Shown piece by piece: positions 31,648 through 31,649 of a stretch of 31,649 nt of DNA. Both the position numbers and the translations under genes were made by a program. Under the pieces are notes generated by a model, which saw only the letters and a program-made list of their open reading frames with translations, was not told where the DNA came from and did not search any database. The DNA comes from Nanobdellota archaeon. Its GTDB lineage: Archaea > Nanobdellota > Nanobdellia > Woesearchaeales > JAHJBD01. The stretch is from the NCBI GenBank assembly GCA_018813725.1, contig JAHJBD010000105.1, forward strand, positions 1 through 31,649, written 5' to 3'. Position 1 is the first letter of the stretch, and every line of letters starts with the position of its first letter.

Positions 31648-31649
31648 TA

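Overview
The window reads as a compact, AT-rich archaeal chromosome segment. The information-processing genes are archaeal/eukaryotic in type: Pelota, RFC small subunit, PAN, FEN1 with a PIP box, Trm5, tRNA-splicing endonuclease and a TyrRS with eukaryote-like signatures. Many first genes have a TATA box 25-28 bases before the start codon, as expected for leaderless archaeal transcripts. Short genes, tiny gaps, a type IV pilin-like signal, lipobox lipoproteins and a bacterial-looking class II aldolase would suit a DPANN-type archaeon (Woesearchaeota/Pacearchaeota-like). That placement is inference; no rRNA gene is present to fix it. No gene-free stretch exceeds 300 bases; the longest is 26674-26853, which is full of repeats.

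Layout. 29-6972 is an acetate island: AMP-forming acetyl-CoA synthetase (minus strand), divergent from an AcuC/HDAC-type deacetylase and an ADP-forming acyl-CoA synthetase-GNAT fusion of Pat type, followed by an OFA-family monocarboxylate transporter. 6978-8575 holds an isochorismatase-fold hydrolase and Pelota. 8705-15278 is a cell-envelope cluster: a pilin-signal protein, a seven-helix protein with a large ectodomain and three tandem paralogous lipoproteins, the middle one broken by a one-base frameshift in a T run. 15292-18275 carries RFC small subunit, a PRC-barrel protein, a solitary Cas4-like nuclease and a histidine phosphatase. 18357-25586 carries TyrRS and a proteolysis group (M16, M24, two M29-type proteins, PAN). 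25591-26853 carries a possible C/D box sRNA, a free-standing LAGLIDADG protein and three copies of a 17-base interrupted palindrome. 26854-31647 carries Trm5, class II aldolase, FEN1, a winged-helix/nuclease-like protein of unknown function and EndA.

The strongest candidates for something new are: (1) the divergent acs / deacetylase-acetyltransferase arrangement, which mirrors bacterial acsA-acuABC and suggests an archaeal acetylation switch on acetate activation; (2) the envelope module of five secreted proteins; (3) the LAGLIDADG locus with its palindromes, together with an 18-base element shared at the same promoter position with the Cas4-like gene.
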